This document shows, one piece after another, positions 50,713 to 58,562 of a stretch of 64,000 bases of DNA. The first letter of the stretch is position 1; each line of letters starts with the position of its first letter. The stretch spans positions 4,392,501 through 4,456,500 of the forward strand of contig NZ_CP095046.1 of NCBI RefSeq assembly GCF_022919215.1, written 5' to 3'. The notes under the pieces were generated by a model that saw only the letters and a list, made by a program, of their open reading frames with translations, did not search any database and was not told where the DNA came from. The translations under genes and the position numbers were made by a program. The DNA comes from Hymenobacter cellulosilyticus. Its GTDB lineage: Bacteria; Bacteroidota; Bacteroidia; Cytophagales; Hymenobacteraceae.

Positions 50713-50829
50713 ATCAAAACGAGGTCGGGACGTTATCTGGTCCGTTCGTCTAGGGGTTAGGACAGTAGATTTTCATTCTACCAACAGGGGTTCGATTCCC
50801 CTACGGACTACTACCCGACCCGTTTTGAT
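50713..50829 (+). other. 16-bp stem enclosing the first tRNA-Glu
   Basis: The leader ATCAAAACGAGGTCGGG (50713-50729) is complementary to CCCGACCCGTTTTGAT (50814-50829), giving 16 pairs with a single bulged A at 50722. The stem brackets tRNA-Glu 1 but not tRNA-Glu 2. By analogy with rRNA and some tRNA precursors, this could be a processing stem cleaved by RNase III or a similar enzyme. That role is inference. Confidence 0.65.
50739..50810 (+). tRNA. trnE: tRNA-Glu (TTC), first copy
   Basis: 72 bases folding as a cloverleaf: acceptor GGTCCGT pairs with ACGGACT, the anticodon arm is GTAGA-TTTTCAT-TCTAC with anticodon TTC, and the T arm is AGGGG-TTCGATT-CCCCT. CCA is not encoded, so it must be added enzymatically. 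Its sequence is identical to the second copy 23 bases downstream. Confidence 0.97.
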
Positions 50830-50833
50830 ACAT

Positions 50834-50905
50834 GGTCCGTTCGTCTAGGGGTTAGGACAGTAGATTTTCATTCTACCAACAGGGGTTCGATTCCCCTACG
50901 GACTA
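50834..50905 (+). tRNA. trnE: tRNA-Glu (TTC), second copy
   Basis: Identical to the first copy over all 72 bases, including anticodon TTC. A Rho-independent terminator follows 25 bases later, so both tRNAs form one short transcript. Confidence 0.97.
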
Positions 50906-50923
50906 CGAGTTTCATCCTGAGAC

Positions 50924-50961
50924 AAAAAAAGCCTTCTGGTTCACGCCAGAAGGCTTTTTTG
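50924..50961 (+). terminator. terminator of the tRNA-Glu pair
   Basis: GCCTTCTGG (50931-50939) pairs with CCAGAAGGC (50946-50954) with a 6-base loop, A tract before and T tract after. Confidence 0.9.
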
Positions 50962-50962
50962 T

Positions 50963-51252
50963 TTTCCGGACATGGCATAAAGCGGCCCACAAGCTCCTGC
51001 CTCGCAGCATTTGTATTTCGGGTTGCTCCCACTGCTACCGATGCAACGCTAACGCAAGATTCCCAGACATATGAGTATGCCGACAGCAGCCCGAGCTCGT
51101 GTGGAAGGCAGCAACCTGTGCAGGCTGAATAAATTTTATATATATAAAATATAACCTATTCGTTAAAACAATAAAAACAGGTTATCCTCCTTTACCTTTT
51201 AAGCTGCTATTCTACTCTTCGTACCGTCCGCTTATCACACCTGTCTGCTCTC
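50963..51252. promoter_or_regulatory. AT-rich upstream region with palindromes
   Basis: About 290 bases before the secreted protein gene. The stretch 51130-51185 is strikingly AT-rich in this GC-rich genome. It contains the perfect 18-base palindrome ATTTTATATATATAAAAT (51133-51150) and flanking arms ATAACCT (51151-51157) and AGGTTAT (51179-51185). These look like regulatory or promoter sequences, but no regulator can be assigned. Confidence 0.45.
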
Positions 51253-52005
51253 ATGAAGTTCTTTTACCCGCTTTGCTGTCTTACGCTGACCAGCTGGCTT
51301 AGTGCTAATCAGGCCGCGGGCCAGGGCCAGCCCCGTGATTCGAGCCTGCTGGCCGCGGCCACTACCCGGCTAACAAGCCTGCAGATGGCCCCGGCAGAAG
51401 GCAACTCCAACCTCTACAACGGCACTGAATATGTGCGCTACGAGAAGACTTTCCGCTCCGTAAAAGGCCACCAGTTTTTTCAGGCCGCCGAAGAGCTGAC
51501 CGGAAATATTTTCTATGATGGAGCACTGTATACGAATGTGCCCCTACAGTATGACATCCGGTATGACCAACTGGTTTTGCGGTTTCCGCAGAGCCCCTAT
51601 CAGCTTAAGCTGCACACCGAGAAGGTAGGCTACTTTACCGTCAACCGCCACCGATTTGTGCAGATAAACGGCCCGGCACCTGCCACGGCCGGAGCCCTGG
51701 TGCCAGGCTTTTATGACGTGCTGTACGAAGGTCGGACGCGGGTGCTGGCCAAGCGGATCAAAAAGATTCAGGAAACCTTGACCGGTGGTGGAGTGGAACT
51801 GGCTTTTCTGGAATCAAACCGCTTTTTCCTGGAAAAAGAAGGCAAACCCTACCCCATCAGCGGCAAGGGCGACCTGCTGACAGCCCTGGCCGACAAGAAG
51901 AAGGAGCTGCGGCAATTTGTGAGTGCCCAAAAGCTGAGCTTTAACAAAGACCAGCAGGAAGCCTCCTTCGTGAAACTGGCCCGCTACTACGATACCCTGC
52001 GCTAG
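51253..52005 (+). CDS. secreted protein of unknown function, upstream of TonB receptor
   Basis: A 250-residue protein with a signal peptide (cleavage near NQAAGQ). The mature part has SNLYNGTEYVRYEKTFRSVK, FTVNRHRFVQINGPAPATAG and a Lys-rich helical C-terminus. Similar small secreted proteins sit beside TonB receptors in Cytophagales, but I cannot name a family. It lies 59 bases before the receptor gene in the same direction and behind an AT-rich regulatory region, so it probably leads the operon. Confidence 0.65.
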   Translation: MKFFYPLCCLTLTSWLSANQAAGQGQPRDSSLLAAATTRLTSLQMAPAEGNSNLYNGTEYVRYEKTFRSVKGHQFFQAAEELTGNIFYDGALYTNVPLQYDIRYDQLVLRFPQSPYQLKLHTEKVGYFTVNRHRFVQINGPAPATAGALVPGFYDVLYEGRTRVLAKRIKKIQETLTGGGVELAFLESNRFFLEKEGKPYPISGKGDLLTALADKKKELRQFVSAQKLSFNKDQQEASFVKLARYYDTLR

Positions 52006-52064
52006 GTGGCCACCCCGGCCCTACCCGCTCCTATTCTCCTGTTACTTGCTGCACACCTGCTGAT

Positions 52065-54836
52065 ATGAGGTATTTTTACCGATTGGTTTTCTTTTTACTG
52101 TGCAGCTGCACAAGTAGTGTAGTGCTGGGCCAGCAAGGACCGGCCTCCCTGCTGTTCAGCGGGGAGTTTACCAAAAGCCGTTTTCCTGAGCTGGTAAAAC
52201 AGCTGGAAGCCCAGACGCCTTACCGCCTGTATTACCAGCCGGAAGCCCTGGACACGCTGAGCGTGACGCTACGGGTACAGAACCAGCCCGTGGACAGTGT
52301 ACTGCGAGCCGTGCTGGCCAAGACGCCTTTCCGCTTTGCCGTCGACCAGCAGCGCCGCGTGTATATCACCACGGGCAGCGCTATTCAGCCCAACCTGCCC
52401 GACCCGTTTTTCCTGTCGGGCGAAACGGAGGCGGTGGTCGTGGCCGATGAGCCAGTTGCTGCCGAGGCGGCCCCGACCACGGGTAGCTCGGAGCTGAAGC
52501 TTTACGAAATCGGGAGAAAGGCGGCCGGACCGGCTCCCGGGCGCGTCACGCTGGCGGGCCACGTGCGCGACAAAACCACCGGGGAGCCCGTCATCGGCGC
52601 GGCCGTGTTTGTGGAGGCGCCCACCAACACCGGCACCACCACCGACCAGTTTGGCTACTATGCCCTGACGCTGCCCCCGGGTCGTTACGAGGTGCGCGTG
52701 CGCGCCATTGGCATCAAGAATACCAGGCGGCAGGTGGTGCTTAATGCCGACGGCAAGCTCGAAATCGAGGTAGAAGAGGATATAACCCCGCTCAAGGAGG
52801 TCGTCATCGAGGCCGAGAAGGACCGCAACGTGGCCGGCATGCAGATGGGCGTGGAAAAGCTCGACATTAAAACCATGCGGCAGGTACCCACGGCTTTCGG
52901 CGAAACCGACATTCTGCGGGTGGTGCTGACCTTACCGGGCGTAAAGTCGGTGGGGGAAGGCAGCACCGGTATGAACGTGCGCGGCGGTGCCACCGACCAG
53001 AACCTGATTCTGTTCAATGACGCGACGGTGTACAACCCGGCTCACTTGTTCGGCTTCTTTTCAGCCTTCAACCCCGACGTGCTCAAGAGCGTGGAGCTTT
53101 ACAAAAGCGCCGTGCCGGCCAAATACGGCGGCCGCCTGTCGTCGGTACTGGAAATTGCCACCCGCGACGGCAACCAGAAGAAGTTTAGCGGCGCGGGCGG
53201 CATTGGCCTGATGACCAGCCGCCTGACGCTGGAAGGCCCCCTTATCAAGGACCGCTCGTCGTTTATCGTGGCCGGCCGCACCAGCTACTCCGACTGGATT
53301 CTGCACCAGATTCCCAACAAAACCTATCAGGAAAGCTCGGCCTCTTTTTACGATCTGAACGCCCACATCAGCCACCAGATCAATGACAAGAACACGATTT
53401 ACGCCACCGGCTACCTGAGCCGGGACCAGTTTAAGCTAGCCACCGATACGTTGTATAAGTATCTGAATCAGACGGCCAGCGTGAAGTGGCAGCACAACTT
53501 CAGCAACACGCTCTACGGGGTGCTGACGGGCTCTTACAGCAGCTACCAGTACAGCATTACCAACCAGAAAAACCCGGTCAACGCCTCGGAGCTGGCCTTC
53601 GGCATCAAGCAGCGCAACCTGCAGGCCGACTTTAGCTACTTGCCGTCCAACAAGCACAGCATCGACTTCGGGATAAACAACATCTATTACTCAGTGGCAG
53701 CTGGCAGTTTGGTGCCGTTGGGCGCGGAGTCGCTGATTAAGCGGGATGTGCTGCCGCAGGAACAGGCCCTGGAACAGGCGCTGTACGTGTCCGACAAAAT
53801 TGACCTGACGTCCCGCTTTGCCGTGTCGCTGGGCTTGCGCTATTCCTTGTTCAACGCTCTGGGCCCGCGCGACACCTACCGCTACCTGCCCGGCCTGTCG
53901 AAGTCGGAAAACACGATAACCGACACGATTTCGCACAAGTCGGGCTCCCGCATTGCCACCTACCACGGCCCGGAATACCGGCTGTCGGCCAAGTACTCCC
54001 TGTCGGACAACGCCTCGGTGAAAGCCAGCTACAACCGCATGCGCCAGTACATTCACATGCTTTCGAACACGGCCTCCATGTCGCCGACCGACACTTGGAA
54101 GCTCAGCGACGACCACGTCCGGCCCCAGGTGGGCGACCAGTATTCCATCGGCTTCTACCGCAATTTCAAGAGTAACACGATTGAAACGTCGGTGGAGACC
54201 TACTACAAGGCCATGCACGACTTCGTGGACTACAAGAGCGGGGCTACGCTGCTGCTCAACCGCCACATCGAAACCGACGTGGTGAATGCCGAAGGGAAAG
54301 CCTACGGCGTGGAGGTAATGGTGAAAAAGCTGACCGGCAAGCTCAACGGCTGGGTAAGCTACACCTACTCCCGCTCCCTGGTGCGGGTCGATACCGGCCC
54401 GAACGGGGACATCATCAACGGCGGCAAGTTCTACCCCAGCAACTTCGACAAGCCCCACGACGTGACCATGATTGGCAACTACCGCTTCAGCCGGCGGTTC
54501 AGCACCTCGCTCAACTTCACTTACAACACAGGCCGACCCATTACCCTGCCCCTGGTGAAGTACTACGTGGGCAACTCCATGCGGGTGTACTACTCGGAGC
54601 GCAATGCCTACCGCGTGCCTGATTATTACCGCGCCGACCTGGCCCTCAACATTGAAGGCAACCACAAGATCAAGAAGCTGGCCCACGGTTCCTGGACCAT
54701 TGCAGTATACAATTTGACGGGCCGAAAAAACCCGTATTCGGTGTACTACAAGGCCGAAAACGGGCAAATCAACGGGTATCAGCTGTCCATCTTCGGCCGG
54801 CCCATCCCAACCATCACCTACAACTTCAAATTCTAG
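52065..54836 (+). CDS. TonB-dependent outer-membrane receptor with STN and carboxypeptidase-like domains
   Basis: A 923-residue outer-membrane receptor. In order: signal peptide (ends near VVLGQ), an STN-like secretin/TonB N-terminal domain (about 30-110), a carboxypeptidase-regulatory beta-sandwich (about 165-245), plug (about 265-370, MNVRGGATDQNLILFNDATV) and beta-barrel ending in aromatic TITYNFKF. The STN domain suggests signalling or a special energising route, but no anti-sigma/sigma pair is adjacent. The substrate is unknown. The stop is immediately followed by the ATG of the DUF4249 gene. Confidence 0.92.
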   Translation: MRYFYRLVFFLLCSCTSSVVLGQQGPASLLFSGEFTKSRFPELVKQLEAQTPYRLYYQPEALDTLSVTLRVQNQPVDSVLRAVLAKTPFRFAVDQQRRVYITTGSAIQPNLPDPFFLSGETEAVVVADEPVAAEAAPTTGSSELKLYEIGRKAAGPAPGRVTLAGHVRDKTTGEPVIGAAVFVEAPTNTGTTTDQFGYYALTLPPGRYEVRVRAIGIKNTRRQVVLNADGKLEIEVEEDITPLKEVVIEAEKDRNVAGMQMGVEKLDIKTMRQVPTAFGETDILRVVLTLPGVKSVGEGSTGMNVRGGATDQNLILFNDATVYNPAHLFGFFSAFNPDVLKSVELYKSAVPAKYGGRLSSVLEIATRDGNQKKFSGAGGIGLMTSRLTLEGPLIKDRSSFIVAGRTSYSDWILHQIPNKTYQESSASFYDLNAHISHQINDKNTIYATGYLSRDQFKLATDTLYKYLNQTASVKWQHNFSNTLYGVLTGSYSSYQYSITNQKNPVNASELAFGIKQRNLQADFSYLPSNKHSIDFGINNIYYSVAAGSLVPLGAESLIKRDVLPQEQALEQALYVSDKIDLTSRFAVSLGLRYSLFNALGPRDTYRYLPGLSKSENTITDTISHKSGSRIATYHGPEYRLSAKYSLSDNASVKASYNRMRQYIHMLSNTASMSPTDTWKLSDDHVRPQVGDQYSIGFYRNFKSNTIETSVETYYKAMHDFVDYKSGATLLLNRHIETDVVNAEGKAYGVEVMVKKLTGKLNGWVSYTYSRSLVRVDTGPNGDIINGGKFYPSNFDKPHDVTMIGNYRFSRRFSTSLNFTYNTGRPITLPLVKYYVGNSMRVYYSERNAYRVPDYYRADLALNIEGNHKIKKLAHGSWTIAVYNLTGRKNPYSVYYKAENGQINGYQLSIFGRPIPTITYNFKF

Positions 54837-55970
54837 ATGAATACCCACGTGAACCTGCGGGCCGGTCTGCTGCTGTGCTGCGCGCTGCTGCTAAGTCTGA
54901 GTGGCTGCATCGAAAGTTTCGAGCCTAGTGACGGCCCCGTAACCCAGAACTTTCTGGTGGTGGACGGTTTCCTGAACAGCGAAGGGGTGACTACCATCAA
55001 GCTCACCCGCAGCCTGGGCCTGAAAGCCAAAACGGCCCCGCCGGTGGAGGCCAAGGCCAAGGTGTTTATGGAAGAGGAAAACGGGCCGCGCTACGCCCTG
55101 CCCGAAACCCAAGCCGGCACCTACGTCTCGCCCCGGCTCACGCTGAACCCGGCCAAGCGCTACCGCCTGCACTTCAACACGGCCAACAACCGCGAGTACA
55201 TCACCGACTATACCCAGGCCAAGCGCACCCCGCCCATCGACAAAGTAAACTGGCAGGTCGAGGGCAACAGTGTGCGCATCTTGGTCAGTGCCCACGACGC
55301 TGCCAACCAGACCCGGTACTACCGCTGGGACATGGACGAAACCTGGGAGTTTACCTCCGCCTACCACAGCTACCTGGAGTACAGCAATGGAAAGATCCGG
55401 CCCCGGGCAGTGGATATCTACCGCTGCTGGGGTACCCAGCCTAGTGGCCTCATCAAACTTTTTACGACCACGAAGCTGAGCCAGGACGTGGTGGCGGATT
55501 ACCCGGTGCTAATGCTGCCATCGAACTCGGTAAAGCTGCGCTACAAGTACAGCGTGCTGGTCAAGCAGTATGCCCAGACCGTGGAGGAGTTTGCCTACTG
55601 GGAGGCCCTGCGCAAAAACACGGAGAACATCGGCACCCTCTTCGACCCGCTGCCCAGCCAGCTCACGGGCAACATCCATTGTGTCACCGACCCCGCGGAG
55701 CTTGTGCTGGGCTACATCGGGGCCTACTCCGTGCAGGAACAGCGCCTTTTTATCAGCCGCGACCAGCTGCCCGCTGACTGGAAATTTGAAACCGGCTACG
55801 AAACGTGTGGGGTACCCGATACTGTATCTGGCTTCTATAAGGATGTGGCCTTCCTGACGCCTAACTACCTGCCCTTGGAAGACTTAGAAGGAAGGTACAC
55901 TGCCCAGTATGCCGACTGCGTCGACTGCCGGCGGCGGGGCACCAATGTCCAGCCCACCTTCTGGAAGTAA
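54837..55970 (+). CDS. DUF4249 family lipoprotein
   Basis: A 377-residue lipoprotein with lipobox LSGC near residue 23 and the DUF4249 pattern of a short beta domain (NFLVVDGFLNSEGVTTIKLT) and a longer domain ending in cysteine-containing CVDCRRRG. DUF4249 genes commonly follow TonB receptors in Bacteroidota; a role as surface-exposed partner of the receptor is inferred, not proven. Its ATG directly abuts the receptor stop, so translation is coupled. Confidence 0.9.
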   Translation: MNTHVNLRAGLLLCCALLLSLSGCIESFEPSDGPVTQNFLVVDGFLNSEGVTTIKLTRSLGLKAKTAPPVEAKAKVFMEEENGPRYALPETQAGTYVSPRLTLNPAKRYRLHFNTANNREYITDYTQAKRTPPIDKVNWQVEGNSVRILVSAHDAANQTRYYRWDMDETWEFTSAYHSYLEYSNGKIRPRAVDIYRCWGTQPSGLIKLFTTTKLSQDVVADYPVLMLPSNSVKLRYKYSVLVKQYAQTVEEFAYWEALRKNTENIGTLFDPLPSQLTGNIHCVTDPAELVLGYIGAYSVQEQRLFISRDQLPADWKFETGYETCGVPDTVSGFYKDVAFLTPNYLPLEDLEGRYTAQYADCVDCRRRGTNVQPTFWK

Positions 55971-55994
55971 CTCTTGCTTTAAGCTCCTCTGTCC

Positions 55995-58451
55995 GTGCCG
56001 CACCTGTACACCGCTGATTTGTCTGCCTTCCACTTTCTGTCTCGCTGGGTAGCCCGCGCCGGGGCCGGCCTGCTTGCGGGCGGCCTGCTCTGGTCCGGGA
56101 GCCTAAGCTCTGCCCACGCCCAGTCCGACTCGCTGCGCACCCTGGACCGGCAACTGAGCCGCTACAGCCAGCAGCGGCTCCCGGAAAAGCTGTTTCTGCA
56201 CGTCGACCGGCCTTTTTACGTCAGTGGCGAAATTATGTGGTTTAAGGTCTACGCCGTCGATGGGGTGCAGCACAAGCCTCTTATGGTGAGCAAAGTGGCG
56301 TATGTGGAGCTGCTAGACCGGGAGCAGAAGCCGGTGCTGCAGGGCAAGATAAAGCTGCTGAACGCCGCGGGTCAGGGCACCTTTGTGCTGCCTAAATCCC
56401 TGGCTTCGGGCACCTACACGGTGCGGGCCTACACCAACTGGATGAAGAACTTCCCGCCCGAGTATTACTTCCACAGCACCATCACCGTCGTCAACACCTT
56501 TGGCAGCGTTACCAAAGCTGCACCGACCCCGACCACCGCGGGCACCGACGCGCAGTTCTTTCCCGAGGGCGGGCATCTGGTCAAGGGCCTGACCAGCACC
56601 GTGGCCTTTCAAGTAACCGACCAGCGCGGCCAGGGCGTAGCCGCCTCGGGCATCATCGTGGACCAGCGCGGGCGGAATGTGGCGCAGCTCAGCACCCTCA
56701 AGTTTGGCTTGGGCTCCTTTGCCTTTACGCCCACCGAGACCGGAGCTAGTTACAGCGCTATTCTTCAGCTGCCCAATAACCAGACACTCACCCGCAAGCT
56801 GCCCGCCGTGCAGGAACAAGGCTACGTGCTGCACCTGGCGTCCACCGCCAATGGCCTGAGCGTTACGGTCCAGACCACGGTTGCGGGAGCCGACGACATT
56901 CTGCTGCTGGGCCATGCCCGCCAGCAGCCATTCGTAGCCACCATGGGCCGGTTCCGGGACAATAAGGCCGTTTTTACCCTCGATAAGAAAGACCTGCCCG
57001 AAGGCATTGCGCACTTTACCGTATTCAATGCGGCCCGCAAGCCGCTCTGTGAACGGCTTTATTTTACCCCACCCACCCAGCAGCTGACGTTGCGGGCCTC
57101 GACCGACAAGAAAGAGTACTCGGTCCGGGAAAAAGTGAGTTTGCAGCTATCCGCGGCCGGACCGGGCGCCCGGCCCCTGCCAGCCAATGCCTCGGTGGCC
57201 GTGTACCGCCTCGACTCCCTGTCGGCGGCGGCCGGTACCTCCATCAACAGCTACCTGTGGCTGGCCTCCGACCTGAAAGGCCGCATTGAAAATCCCGACT
57301 ACTACTTCTCGGCCAACTCCGCGGAAGTTGCCCAGGCCGCCGACAACCTGATGCTGACCCAGGGCTGGAGCCGTTTCCGCTGGGCCGACGTGGTAGGCAG
57401 TTCCCGGCCGGCCCCCGCCTTCTACCCCGAAACGAGCGGCCACTGGATTCAGGGAAAGTTGACCCACCGCGGCACCGGGCAGGCGGCGCCGGGCATTCCG
57501 GTGTATTTGGCCAGCCCCAGCCGGCAGCCCCGCCTCTACAGCAGCATAAGTCAGCCCGACGGCCGGGTGCAGTTCGACATGCGCGACTTCTACGGGCCCA
57601 AGGAAATAGTGGTGCAAACCAATACCCAGGTCGACAGCACCTACCAAGTGGAGGTTTACTCGCCCTTCTCCACGGCCTACGCTCCTACCCAGCAGGCGGC
57701 CTTGCAGCTGCCCGAGTCGCTAAGGCCCGAGCTGGCTCAGCGCCATTTGCAGGCCCAGGTGCAAACGGCTTATTTTAAAAAGTTTACCAACCAATACGCC
57801 CTGTCCCAAACCGACAGCCTGCCTTTCTACGGCAAGCCCAGTGAGCAGTATATGCTCGATGCCTACACCCGGTTCAAGGTGATGGAGGAGGTCATGCGCG
57901 AGTACGTGCCCGGTGTGCTGGTCCGGATTCGCAAAGGCCAGTTTCACTTTCAGGTAATTGACCACCTGAACAATCAGCCCATGACGGACGACCCGCTGGT
58001 GCTGCTAGACGGGGTACCGGTTTTCAATATCAACAAGGTGGTGGCCCTCGACCCGTTGAAAATTCAGAAACTGGACGTCATTACCAGCCGCTACTTTCAC
58101 GGCCGCCAGATTCATCAGGGCCTGGTAAGCTACACCACCTACAAGGGCGACCTGGGCAGCTATAAGCTCGATGCCCACGCCCTGCTGCAGGAGTACGAAG
58201 GCCTACAGCGGCAGCGCGAATTCTATTCGCCCCGCTACGATACGCCCCAGGCCCAGCAGAGCCGCCTGCCCGACTTTCGCAACTTGCTGTACTGGAATCC
58301 GCAGGTGACTACCACAGCCGCCGGCCCCTCAGCTCTGAGCTTTTATACCGCTGACCAGCCCGGCAAATATGTGGTGGTGGTACAGGGCTTGTCGACCACG
58401 GGGCTGGCCGGGAGCTACCGTACTTTTCTACAGGTCAAGTCGGCCCTATAG
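55995..58451 (+). CDS. secreted MG2-domain protein with plug-like C-terminus
   Basis: An 818-residue secreted protein starting at GTG (55995), with a signal peptide (cleavage near SSAHAQ). The front contains an alpha-2-macroglobulin MG2-like domain, LFLHVDRPFYVSGEIMWFKV (about residues 67-170). The rest is a series of beta-sandwich domains. Near residue 660-720, DPLVLLDGVPVFNINKVVAL resembles the TonB plug, yet no beta-barrel follows and the protein ends about 100 residues later. It follows the DUF4249 gene by 24 bases and completes the block. Role unknown; I infer an accessory of the receptor. Confidence 0.8.
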   Translation: MPHLYTADLSAFHFLSRWVARAGAGLLAGGLLWSGSLSSAHAQSDSLRTLDRQLSRYSQQRLPEKLFLHVDRPFYVSGEIMWFKVYAVDGVQHKPLMVSKVAYVELLDREQKPVLQGKIKLLNAAGQGTFVLPKSLASGTYTVRAYTNWMKNFPPEYYFHSTITVVNTFGSVTKAAPTPTTAGTDAQFFPEGGHLVKGLTSTVAFQVTDQRGQGVAASGIIVDQRGRNVAQLSTLKFGLGSFAFTPTETGASYSAILQLPNNQTLTRKLPAVQEQGYVLHLASTANGLSVTVQTTVAGADDILLLGHARQQPFVATMGRFRDNKAVFTLDKKDLPEGIAHFTVFNAARKPLCERLYFTPPTQQLTLRASTDKKEYSVREKVSLQLSAAGPGARPLPANASVAVYRLDSLSAAAGTSINSYLWLASDLKGRIENPDYYFSANSAEVAQAADNLMLTQGWSRFRWADVVGSSRPAPAFYPETSGHWIQGKLTHRGTGQAAPGIPVYLASPSRQPRLYSSISQPDGRVQFDMRDFYGPKEIVVQTNTQVDSTYQVEVYSPFSTAYAPTQQAALQLPESLRPELAQRHLQAQVQTAYFKKFTNQYALSQTDSLPFYGKPSEQYMLDAYTRFKVMEEVMREYVPGVLVRIRKGQFHFQVIDHLNNQPMTDDPLVLLDGVPVFNINKVVALDPLKIQKLDVITSRYFHGRQIHQGLVSYTTYKGDLGSYKLDAHALLQEYEGLQRQREFYSPRYDTPQAQQSRLPDFRNLLYWNPQVTTTAAGPSALSFYTADQPGKYVVVVQGLSTTGLAGSYRTFLQVKSAL

Positions 58452-58491
58452 CCGGGCTAGCAGCTAGACTTACCCGCGTAGCTGGCTCAAC

Positions 58492-58541
58492 AAAGAAGAG
58501 GGGCCTTTCCCGGCGTCATGCCCGGAAAAGCCCCTCTTTCG
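58492..58541. terminator. bidirectional terminator
   Basis: GAGGGGCCTTTCCCGG and CCCGGAAAAGCCCCTC pair around a short loop, with A-rich and T-rich sides, between the convergent MG2 and aldehyde dehydrogenase genes. Confidence 0.85.
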
Positions 58542-58562
58542 TGATATAGACCAAGCTTGGCG

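Noticed and set aside
53691..54848. 385-codon minus-strand open frame
   Set aside because: It is antisense to the TonB receptor barrel; composition is that of a reverse-strand shadow.
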